Below are positions 1 to 6,017 of a stretch of DNA of 6,089 nt, piece by piece (the stretch's first letter is position 1; every line of letters starts with the position of its first letter). Where the stretch lies: positions 1 through 6,089 of the forward strand of contig JAUIHA010000057.1 of NCBI GenBank assembly GCA_030432505.1. Direction: 5' to 3'. The DNA comes from a bacterium. GTDB taxonomy: Bacteria > Babelota > Babeliae > Babelales > RVW-14. A program made the position numbers and the translations under genes. The notes beneath the pieces were generated by a model. It had not been told where the DNA came from. It saw only the letters and a program-made list of their open reading frames with translations, and did not search any database.

Positions 1-546
1 CGTGAACTCCAAAAACACTTTAAGCCCAACCTAAGTGGCTTTATTGCAACCTATGGCGGGTACATGGATATATCAAATACCGACGGATTAGTTTCATTTC
101 CACTTCGTCACGTAAGCCCTAAAGTGTATGTTGCGGTAACCCCGGAAATCAAACTGATTAATGTTAAAGGCAACACCCTTTCACACAAAGAGTTTATTCC
201 ATCTGAAGAAAATCCAACCGAAGTGTATCTTTTTGAAAAAAAAGAAGATGACAAAAAGCAAACTTACTGGAACATTTCCAAAGTCGAAATTCCAAAAGAT
301 AAAAAGATTAATCCTATCACCATTGTTTTTATCACCCACCCAAAGAACCTCTTTATCGCACCAGGACATGTCATCACAGCAGAGAATGAACAACTTGTTT
401 TACCCGATATCTTTGTGGTTGGAAACATTGATAAAGCAAAAGAAATCCTTCAAATGCTTGATATAAAAAGGTTTTTTGAAGCAATAGATATTGAAGAAAA
501 GAAAGCCGGTGAGACAACAGTCCAAAAGCTTATTAAAAATTTGTAA
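1..546 (+). CDS. C-terminal part of an unrecognised protein (5' truncated by window edge)
   Basis: The frame is open from the first base of the window without a stop, so the gene begins upstream. The Met codon at 64 is an internal residue rather than a likely start, because the 21 codons before it read as ordinary protein (RELQKHFKPNLSGFIATYGG) and no ribosome binding site precedes it. The visible 181 residues end at TAA 544-546. The first two thirds alternate short hydrophobic strands with charged turns, for example VYVAVTPEIKLINV, ITIVFITHP and LVLPDIFVVG, suggesting a beta-rich fold. The last roughly 40 residues (from about NIDKAKEILQMLDI) look helical. A KKEDDKK-type charged loop sits in the middle. 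There is no cysteine and no transmembrane segment in the visible part; any signal peptide would lie outside the window. The gene lies 43 bases upstream of the small basic lipoprotein gene and probably shares its transcript. I do not recognise the family. That it is a real gene is well supported; its function is unknown. Confidence 0.85.
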   Translation, partial: RELQKHFKPNLSGFIATYGGYMDISNTDGLVSFPLRHVSPKVYVAVTPEIKLINVKGNTLSHKEFIPSEENPTEVYLFEKKEDDKKQTYWNISKVEIPKDKKINPITIVFITHPKNLFIAPGHVITAENEQLVLPDIFVVGNIDKAKEILQMLDIKRFFEAIDIEEKKAGETTVQKLIKNL

Positions 547-576
547 GTCGTAATTGAACTAATAACCTCTTAATAT

Positions 577-582
577 AAGGAG
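577..582 (+). promoter_or_regulatory. Ribosome binding site of the basic lipoprotein gene
   Basis: AAGGAG lies 7 bases before the ATG at 590, a near-perfect Shine-Dalgarno sequence. It fixes the start at 590 rather than the in-frame ATG at residue 8. It also supports this low-complexity reading frame as a translated gene rather than a chance ORF. Confidence 0.85.
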
Positions 583-589
583 AGACGGT

Positions 590-886
590 ATGTTTAAGAA
601 CAATAACAAAATGCTTGTTCTGCTAGCACTTGTAGCAGGACTTTGCTTGCCAGCATGTGGTAAAAAGAAACACAAAAAAACGGCACAACGTGTTGACCAG
701 CGAGTAAAACGTAAAGAACGCGAAAAAAGCAAACGTGAGCGTCGTCGTGAACGCCGCAAGAAAAGACATATGCGCAAGAAAAAACATATAAAAAAAGAGC
801 AACGCAAAACACGTCGCAAGCACCGTCGTAAAAAGAAAGAAAAAAAGAAGGAAGGACGCAGCGGAGGCTGGCTCTTCAGAAGCTAA
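590..886 (+). CDS. Small, extremely basic lipoprotein of unknown function
   Basis: A 98-residue protein. Residues 1-22 form a lipoprotein signal peptide: short polar n-region MFKNNNK, hydrophobic core LVLLALVAGL, and lipobox L20-P21-A22-C23. Pro at -2 is not the commonest residue, but the layout is otherwise standard. Gly at +2 gives no Asp retention signal, so outer-membrane sorting would be expected under the usual Lol rule. By my count the mature part (C23-S98) has 43 Lys/Arg in 76 residues against 8 Asp/Glu, plus four His. It is probably a long charged helix or disordered, and ends in a Gly-Arg-Ser-Gly-Gly-Trp tail. Arg is encoded mainly by CGT/CGC, with only two AGA codons. Such a tail could bind LPS, nucleic acid, peptidoglycan or acidic proteins, but nothing in the sequence decides between these. 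The gene follows the 1-546 gene by 43 bases and is closed by a strong terminator. Several overlapping opposite-strand ORFs are explained as shadows of the biased codons. I know no family for it. Confidence 0.8.
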   Translation: MFKNNNKMLVLLALVAGLCLPACGKKKHKKTAQRVDQRVKRKEREKSKRERRRERRKKRHMRKKKHIKKEQRKTRRKHRRKKKEKKKEGRSGGWLFRS

Positions 887-892
887 GTAATT

Positions 893-920
893 AAGGGCGA
901 CCGTTTCTGGTCGCCCTTTT
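893..920 (+). terminator. Rho-independent terminator between convergent units
   Basis: A perfect 10-bp stem, AAGGGCGACC (893-902) with GGTCGCCCTT (909-918), closes a 6-base loop (GTTTCT). It is followed on the + strand by a T-rich tail (TTTTCTTTC). It begins 6 bases after the stop of the basic lipoprotein gene and ends 3 bases before the stop codon of the opposing peptidase gene. On the - strand the bases after the stem (TTAATTAC) make only a poor U-tract, so termination of the peptidase transcript here is possible but less sure. It is the most GC-rich short segment of its surroundings. Confidence 0.93.
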
Positions 921-923
921 CTT

Positions 924-3053
924 TCATTTAAAGCCTAAGTCTTTCTTAAATGCTTCTTGATTCGGCTCACGCCCCAAGTAATTTCTGAGCAAGATTGCAG
1001 GATCAACACTACCACCCTTACTCAAAACCATATCCGCAAACCTGCGGCCATTCTCTGTATCAACTAAGCCTCCCTCTTTAATTTTATAAAAGAGATCAAG
1101 CGCAAATACTTTTGACCACATGTACACATAGTAACACGCACTATAATTCATTAAGTGTCCAAACGATGCGTGCATGTGTGCTCTATCATCATAAGTATGA
1201 TGAGGAACATATTTTTCATACAATGTTTTCCAAAGCTTACTAGTATCTTTTTTTCCACCCTTAAAACACTCAAGTGAATAAAATGAAAGCAACGCCTGAC
1301 GTAAGATAAAGCTCCCTGAATCAAACTTTTTGAGTTCTACAAGCTTTTCAATGATATCTTCAGGAAGTGTTTTTCCTGTTTTATAGTGAGAGCTCACACG
1401 AGCAAGAATATCTTTGTCATACATCCATTCTTCAAGCATTTGTGACGGCATTTCAACAAAATCAAGTTTCACCGAAGTACCAGCATGAGAAGCTAAGCGT
1501 GTTCTTCCTAAAACACTGTGTAATGCATGCCCGAACTCATGGAAGAAGGTTCTTACATCACCAAACTTAAGAAGCTCTGGACGGCCACCATTTGCTTTTG
1601 GAAAGTTTGCAATAACAATCGCCATGCTTGGGGATTTCAAATCAGTTCCATCATCATTTTTTCTAATTTGCGATGGAATGATGCCACCGTGGCACGCATG
1701 CGTATACTTATTATCGCGAGGATAGAGATCAAGATAGATGTATCCTCTCAGCTCATTATTCTGAGCATCCCATACCTCAATAAGCTTCACTTCTTCATGC
1801 CATACCCAGTCAGGCTTAACTTGCTTGAATTTCAAACCAAAAAAATCTTCGTAAATACCAAGCATACTATCAAGCGCATGCTGTGCAGGAAAGTATTCCG
1901 CTATTTTACGATCATCAATTGCTAGATTTTTTTTCTTGTATGATTCAATGACGTAGCCATAATCCCATTCATTGATGTTTCTATTGTCATCAAGCTTGAC
2001 ACCATCAGGCAAATTATCTTTCAGATACACAAACTCTTGTTTCCATTTTTTTACACTGTTTTCTGCTAAGTCTTTTAGAAACGACTCAACGGTTTCGATA
2101 TTTTTTGCCATTTTTGATGCAACGCTAAGACCAGCAAACGTCTTATATCCTAGTAGTTGGGCAAGCTCATGGCGCTTTTGAATAACGGTCTCAAGGATTT
2201 CTTCATTCGCTGGATATGCTCGGTTTCTAAATGCTAAGTACATCGCTTCACGGGTCTTTTCAACGCCACAATGCTTTGCTACTTCTTGCATCACCGGGCC
2301 ATTACATGGCAGGATATAAAGATCGTCCTCTTTTTTAAGCGTCTTAATAAAATCGTCACTTAGACCTTCAAGCTCTTGCAATGTTGCCTTCACAACGCTC
2401 TTGTCTTCGGCAATATTTTTTTCAAAGTTCATTTTAAGAACTGCAATTTCTTTGTGCTTCCCCTTAACTTTTTCAAGCTCCGCTGGCGGCAGATGAAGAC
2501 CTGAACGTTTTAGCTCATCCATTGATTCTTTGAAGAAATATTCCTCTTCTTCGCTAAGCTTTTCATTCTTCTTATTGCCTTGCACATAATCATTGAACAT
2601 CGCATAGATGTCAGGATTAAGATACAAGTCAGTTGAAAATTGTTGAAGCTGAATAAAGCCCATCTGGCATGCATCACGAATTTCTTTTTTAGGACTCACC
2701 ATTTGAAACATTTGCAAGCCAAAAGCAACTTGATAAATTTTCCGTTGCGATTCATCTAATGCTCGAACAGTATTATCAAATGTCCTCTGCGCTTTATCGA
2801 TAGACAAAATGGCGTCTAATTCTTTTCGTGCAAGCTCTTTTGCAAAAGCTGCCATAGACTCAGCCTCTTTGGCTGTTTTTGGAAAAAATTTGGAAATATC
2901 AGCTGCGCTGGTCAAAACGCTTTCGACTAGCTCTTTATGTGATTGCAGTGTCATTGATCTCTCTTGTGCGGTATTTGTACAACTCATTAACATAGTGGTC
3001 CCCAATACTCCAGCAAAAATTTTTTTGCTTCGTCTAAACATACTCATCCCCAT
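924..3053 (-). CDS. M3 family zinc oligopeptidase (thimet-oligopeptidase-like), predicted lipoprotein
   Basis: A 709-residue metallopeptidase expected to cleave short peptides in the deep channel typical of M3 enzymes. The zinc site is complete: HEFGH at 505-509 (two His ligands, catalytic Glu506) and a third ligand, Glu534, in DFVEMPSQ, 29 residues after the first His as in E. coli Dcp. The N-terminal half has family-like segments (MNFEKNIAED, LAQLLGYKTFAGLS). The C-terminal region HASFGHL, YYVYMWSKV and LRNYLGREPNQEAF resembles thimet oligopeptidase/neurolysin, and the total length matches a full-length enzyme of about 680-690 residues plus a leader. The N-terminus (MFRRSKKIFAGVLGTTMLMSC) is a lipoprotein signal with lipobox LMSC, Cys25 as the anchor and Thr at +2. 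This is unusual, since most M3 oligopeptidases are cytosolic. The start is ambiguous: GTG 3056, ATG 3053, ATG 3047 or ATG 3041. The last has a GGGGA five bases upstream and gives the neatest signal peptide. I use the first ATG. The substrate is unknown. Confidence 0.95.
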   Translation of the reverse strand: MGMSMFRRSKKIFAGVLGTTMLMSCTNTAQERSMTLQSHKELVESVLTSAADISKFFPKTAKEAESMAAFAKELARKELDAILSIDKAQRTFDNTVRALDESQRKIYQVAFGLQMFQMVSPKKEIRDACQMGFIQLQQFSTDLYLNPDIYAMFNDYVQGNKKNEKLSEEEEYFFKESMDELKRSGLHLPPAELEKVKGKHKEIAVLKMNFEKNIAEDKSVVKATLQELEGLSDDFIKTLKKEDDLYILPCNGPVMQEVAKHCGVEKTREAMYLAFRNRAYPANEEILETVIQKRHELAQLLGYKTFAGLSVASKMAKNIETVESFLKDLAENSVKKWKQEFVYLKDNLPDGVKLDDNRNINEWDYGYVIESYKKKNLAIDDRKIAEYFPAQHALDSMLGIYEDFFGLKFKQVKPDWVWHEEVKLIEVWDAQNNELRGYIYLDLYPRDNKYTHACHGGIIPSQIRKNDDGTDLKSPSMAIVIANFPKANGGRPELLKFGDVRTFFHEFGHALHSVLGRTRLASHAGTSVKLDFVEMPSQMLEEWMYDKDILARVSSHYKTGKTLPEDIIEKLVELKKFDSGSFILRQALLSFYSLECFKGGKKDTSKLWKTLYEKYVPHHTYDDRAHMHASFGHLMNYSACYYVYMWSKVFALDLFYKIKEGGLVDTENGRRFADMVLSKGGSVDPAILLRNYLGREPNQEAFKKDLGFK

Positions 3054-3065
3054 CACGCTTTTTTT

Positions 3066-3092
3066 AAAAATAAAAAACCACGAAAACTGTGA
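3066..3092 (-). terminator. Weak hairpin with long T-run ahead of the peptidase gene (possible terminator or attenuator)
   Basis: On the - strand, CAC (3091-3089) can pair with GTG (3081-3079) around a 7-base loop, extended by one T-G wobble pair. It is followed directly by TTTTTTATTTTT. The stem is very short, so the hairpin alone would be weak; the T-run is the notable part. It could partly end transcripts coming from the 3131-4894 gene, or be no more than AT-rich leader. Confidence 0.2.
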
Positions 3093-3094
3093 GT

Positions 3095-3123
3095 AGTATA
3101 TAACGATTTATTAGGAAAAATAA
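3095..3123 (-). promoter_or_regulatory. Possible sigma70-type promoter for the peptidase gene
   Basis: Read on the - strand, TATACT at 3100-3095 matches the -10 consensus TATAAT at five of six positions. Seventeen bases upstream, TTATTT at 3123-3118 is only a poor -35. Initiation would fall near 3088, giving a leader of roughly 35 bases to the ATG at 3053. The 77-base AT-rich gap is the longest between - strand genes here, which makes a separate promoter reasonable. In DNA this AT-rich, such a match can arise by chance. Confidence 0.3.
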
Positions 3124-3130
3124 AGAATGA

Positions 3131-4894
3131 TTATTGTATAGGCACCACTGCATCTGCAGGGGCTTGTTCAGCTGGCGCTGCAGGAAGTTGAATTCCTACA
3201 GCAACCGCATAATCTTGAATCTGGGCCAGATAGCCCTCGATCTCAGTAATATCTTTTTGTTCAACAAAATACAATGATGCAGTCCTAAGCGCCTCAGCAA
3301 TCTGTATAAGACCGTCTTCATCATATAAATCTTTTTCTTGTACAAATTTATCATAAATCTCTTTTGCTGAAGCCATAATGGCTGCTTCAAGCTCAAAAAT
3401 AGTTGCCTCATCAAGCGCGCCTTCAGCTTGCAATTCATCGAACAACTGCATCACTTCATACAAGCTATCAATTGGTGCGGGGCCTTCTTCCTCAGGAACC
3501 TCAATGATTTCTTCTTGAACCTCTTGAATTTCCTCAACAACTTCTTCAATCTCAGCAACGACACCTTCTTGAACGTCAGCTTCCACCTCACCAAAGTAGG
3601 CATCATCACCCATCATTTGATAATACTCTTGATCAGTAAAACTTTCAGACCCAGCCGGGAATTGTTCATCTGGTGGAACCATTTCATCCCAACCTACACC
3701 AAAGAGTAACTTGATAAATGGCTCAAATTGCCCTTTTAGTTTCGATTTCATTGCACGATACAAACTAAATCTGTTTAAGAACGCAAATAGACGCTCTTTT
3801 GCCTTAAGCGAAATTTCTTGGTAGCCAGGGACAGATTGCTTAAACTCAACAGGCTCTAGATACTGTCCTGTTTCAAGGTACGGTGTATAAACAAACTGTT
3901 CATAAATTGCTTGCCCTTCAACCGTATTTAAGAAATCTTGTTTTGCTTTTCTGTAGTCCACTGCAGAACGAAGAAAAATTGCCGCAAGAATCTTCATAGC
4001 TTTTGGTATATCTCGTTTTGAAAGCATAGATGAATCCTGCTTCTCAAAATTGTAATCGGCTATTTGTTTAAAATTTTTAAAATAAACGGATAAGAAATCT
4101 TGAACTGACTTTCCTTTAATTCTTATTGATGTCAATAGTGGTCTAAAAAGTGGCGGTACTTTTGTTACCAGGTCTCGTGCAGATCTAAAACCAGGAGTTT
4201 TGTAGAGGCCATACGCAAGCACCATCATTTCCATAGGAAACTGAGCTACAGAAACTTCACCAGTTTTTTTCGCTTGTAAAAGTAAGAATAGTTTTATCAA
4301 GAATTCTGAGAAACCATCTGTTCGTAGTATCTTCTTTTTAGTCGCAGGATCCTCAACAAGTGTCCCCTGAGTTATAGGCTTAAGACCCAGTTGAACAACT
4401 GCATCAAAAAGTTTCTTCAAGTTTTTGTCTGGAACCTCAACAACTGGCTCTATCTCAACACCTTTAAAACCGTTACTAATATCATAATGATTAAAACGAA
4501 AGATCATCCCAACTTGACGTTCAGGATAATCCGGATGTGGTGTAAGCATATTTACTTCTGGCGCATAATAACTTGCATCTCTAAGCGTCACCACTAGGTT
4601 TTTAAGATTTCTTGTCATCAATCCCAGAGACTGCTTGGTATCTTGCATCATCTTCTTAAAAATTTGAGAAAATGAAAGACCAGGAAATTTGAGTTGCAAC
4701 TTACTCTTACTCTTCTTTTTCCCTGGCTTGCCTTTTGTAACCTTTTTTGCAGCTGGAGCTTTTTTCTTGGTAACACGTTTTTTAGCCACACTTGTAGCTC
4801 TTCGGCGACGAGCAGTCTTCACTTTTGCGGCATCAAGACCAACAAACGTAAAAACTAGAAGTACAGCAAAAATATTACGCATTCTCTTCATCAT
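3131..4894 (-). CDS. Exported protein of unknown function with basic N-terminus and acidic C-terminal segment
   Basis: A 587-residue protein. The start at 4894 is chosen because GAGG lies 8 bases upstream and it yields a clean signal peptide (MMKRMRN, then IFAVLLVFTFVGL, cleavage plausible after Ala22 or Ala23). The longer frame from 4936 would overlap the preceding gene by 20 bases and bury the signal peptide. Residues 24-69 contain 22 Lys/Arg and no acidic residue, with KK-x-APAAKK-type low complexity recalling histone H1-like tails. Residues about 75-410 form a mixed, probably helical domain with aromatic segments (ASYYAPEVNM, MIFRFNHYDISNG, EQFVYTPYLETGQYLEP). Around 425-470 is a Glu-rich stretch (18 acidic in 41 residues, no Lys/Arg) with a V/I-E-E rhythm. 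A helical region and an Ala/Pro tail (PAAPAEQAPADAVVPIQ) finish the protein. I find no cysteine anywhere, which fits life outside the cytoplasm. The gene starts 22 bases after the upstream gene, so the two are very likely co-transcribed. I recognise no family, and no catalytic motif is visible. Confidence 0.88.
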   Translation of the reverse strand: MMKRMRNIFAVLLVFTFVGLDAAKVKTARRRRATSVAKKRVTKKKAPAAKKVTKGKPGKKKSKSKLQLKFPGLSFSQIFKKMMQDTKQSLGLMTRNLKNLVVTLRDASYYAPEVNMLTPHPDYPERQVGMIFRFNHYDISNGFKGVEIEPVVEVPDKNLKKLFDAVVQLGLKPITQGTLVEDPATKKKILRTDGFSEFLIKLFLLLQAKKTGEVSVAQFPMEMMVLAYGLYKTPGFRSARDLVTKVPPLFRPLLTSIRIKGKSVQDFLSVYFKNFKQIADYNFEKQDSSMLSKRDIPKAMKILAAIFLRSAVDYRKAKQDFLNTVEGQAIYEQFVYTPYLETGQYLEPVEFKQSVPGYQEISLKAKERLFAFLNRFSLYRAMKSKLKGQFEPFIKLLFGVGWDEMVPPDEQFPAGSESFTDQEYYQMMGDDAYFGEVEADVQEGVVAEIEEVVEEIQEVQEEIIEVPEEEGPAPIDSLYEVMQLFDELQAEGALDEATIFELEAAIMASAKEIYDKFVQEKDLYDEDGLIQIAEALRTASLYFVEQKDITEIEGYLAQIQDYAVAVGIQLPAAPAEQAPADAVVPIQ

Positions 4895-4902
4895 ACCACG
4901 CG

Positions 4903-4908
4903 CCTCGT
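4903..4908 (-). promoter_or_regulatory. Ribosome binding site deciding the start of the 3131-4894 gene
   Basis: On the - strand ACGAGG ends 8 bases before ATG 4894. It sits in the short gap after the stop of the upstream gene. It favours 4894 (Met-Met-Lys-Arg) over the upstream ATG at 4936, and the following Met at 4891 would be spaced less well. Confidence 0.65.
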
Positions 4909-4916
4909 AAACCTTT

Positions 4917-6008
4917 TTAATATATCGCCATGTCATCTTCGTAATACTCTTCTTCTGAACCCATCATCGCAGCAGCATCATCTGTAAGCTGTTGGTCCAT
5001 GAACTCAGTCCCTTGCTCATCGCCCCAGTTATCAACCGGCACTTCCGCACCAAACTCTTCAACTGAACCTTCTCCGCCAAGCTCTTGAAGAATTTGTGCT
5101 TCAGAGAGATCCTCAATTGGCACTTGTTCCATAGGTTGAGCACCAAAATCATCACCAAACTCATCTTGTTGCTGTTCTTGAAAATCTTCTTGAGCTTCCA
5201 TCATAGCGTCTTCATACTGACGCTGCTTCATTTCTGCTTCTGCAATGGCATTATTTTTAAACTCATTCACATCGCCAACCATTTGCTTAAGCGGCGCTAA
5301 AAACGGCGAAATGATATTATTAAACTGATCTCTCACCGTAGGATCAATACGTCTGAAACAATCACCTACTTTTTCCTTTAAGAAGGTTAAAGGGTCAAAT
5401 TCAGGATTTGTCATTTCTTTTGACGCACGCAAAATAGTCGCGGTCAAATAGGCAATACCCTGATCTTTTGTTAAATAAAAATCTTCATGAAGATAGTCAC
5501 CCATACCATCATGGTAGTGACCATCAATATCAAACTTTCTGTTTACAACTTTTTCCATAAACTGATATTGTCCAACAACATCGAGCCATTTTCTCAGTGA
5601 TATTTTCACCTTTGGACTCTTAAGCGCTTGAGCACCAGCTTGTGGTCGCTCCATTGCAACCGCTTCACCAGCTGCAACATTTTGCACCTCAGTGATAAGC
5701 TCTGCAATCTCTGGACCTTTATCAGGAAAAGCTGTATCAAGAGCTTCTTTAACACTTTGTAAAACTTCAACAAGAAGGTCTGCATGCATTTTCATTTCAC
5801 CATTAACAATTTCTGGATCTTCATCAGGCATAAAGGTTTTTCTTAGTCCACTTAAGTCATGAACATGAATCTTAAGACCTTGCATAAGCCATTTCAAATC
5901 AGTTTTTGTTAAATCCTGCGTAATGAGTGGCGCAATATCTCGGATCATATCCGTACGAGCATCATACCCATCCATGCTATAACGCATAGCACTTATTTGC
6001 ACCATCAT
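4917..6008 (-). CDS. Unrecognised protein with long acidic C-terminal tail
   Basis: A 363-residue protein with no signal peptide or membrane segment, so cytoplasmic as annotated. Residues 1-260 look mainly helical and folded, for example TKTDLKWLMQGLKIHVHDLSG, ADLLVEVLQSVKEALDTAF and DPLTFLKEKVGDCFRRIDP. A His/Asp cluster at 164-176 (H164, H166, D167, D171, H174, E175, D176) could bind a metal, though no known motif fits. From about residue 262 the chain is low-complexity, Gln/Met/Glu/Asp-rich and probably disordered: by my count 32 acidic residues and one basic in the last 102, ending EEEYYEDDMAIY. The gene precedes the exported protein 3131-4894 by 22 bases, so it is co-transcribed and possibly functionally linked with it. 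The start at 6008 is the first Met after an in-frame TAA (6018-6020). It has no convincing ribosome binding site, and alternatives are Met 6005 and Met 5987. The frame continues upstream across that stop, so the true N-terminus may be longer if the stop is an error. I recognise no family. Confidence 0.85.
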   Translation of the reverse strand: MMVQISAMRYSMDGYDARTDMIRDIAPLITQDLTKTDLKWLMQGLKIHVHDLSGLRKTFMPDEDPEIVNGEMKMHADLLVEVLQSVKEALDTAFPDKGPEIAELITEVQNVAAGEAVAMERPQAGAQALKSPKVKISLRKWLDVVGQYQFMEKVVNRKFDIDGHYHDGMGDYLHEDFYLTKDQGIAYLTATILRASKEMTNPEFDPLTFLKEKVGDCFRRIDPTVRDQFNNIISPFLAPLKQMVGDVNEFKNNAIAEAEMKQRQYEDAMMEAQEDFQEQQQDEFGDDFGAQPMEQVPIEDLSEAQILQELGGEGSVEEFGAEVPVDNWGDEQGTEFMDQQLTDDAAAMMGSEEEYYEDDMAIY

Positions 6009-6017
6009 GTCTGACGG

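Noticed and set aside
571..576. TAATAT as a possible -10 box for the basic lipoprotein gene
   Set aside because: Initiation would fall at about 583, beyond the ribosome binding site at 577-582, and the nearest TTGAAC is only 11 bases upstream. Co-transcription with the preceding gene is simpler.
559..823. Three overlapping - strand ORFs opposite the basic lipoprotein gene, rich in Phe, Cys and Leu
   Set aside because: They are the complement of Lys/Arg-rich codons, lack ribosome binding sites, and face a gene with a strong one plus a signal peptide. They are treated as shadows.
1527..1925. A 132-codon + strand ORF inside the peptidase gene
   Set aside because: The opposite strand here encodes the zinc site and surrounding conserved M3 sequence. 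The + strand product has no recognisable feature and no ribosome binding site.
3035..3053. Twin-arginine (Tat) signal in the peptidase leader (MFRRSKKIF)
   Set aside because: The residues after the Arg pair do not fit the S-R-R-x-F-L-K pattern. A Sec lipoprotein signal explains the leader fully.
3480..3600. Repeated CTTCTTGAA/TCTTCAA-like DNA in the exported protein gene, considered as a DNA repeat element
   Set aside because: It is explained by codons of the Glu-rich V/I-E-E stretch. The units are irregular and stay in frame, so it is protein low complexity rather than a separate repeat.
4920..5000. Possible shared motif between the two operon proteins (MMGSEEEYYEDD versus QEYYQMMGDD)
   Set aside because: The elements occur in a different order within acidic low-complexity sequence, so chance similarity of composition is the better explanation.
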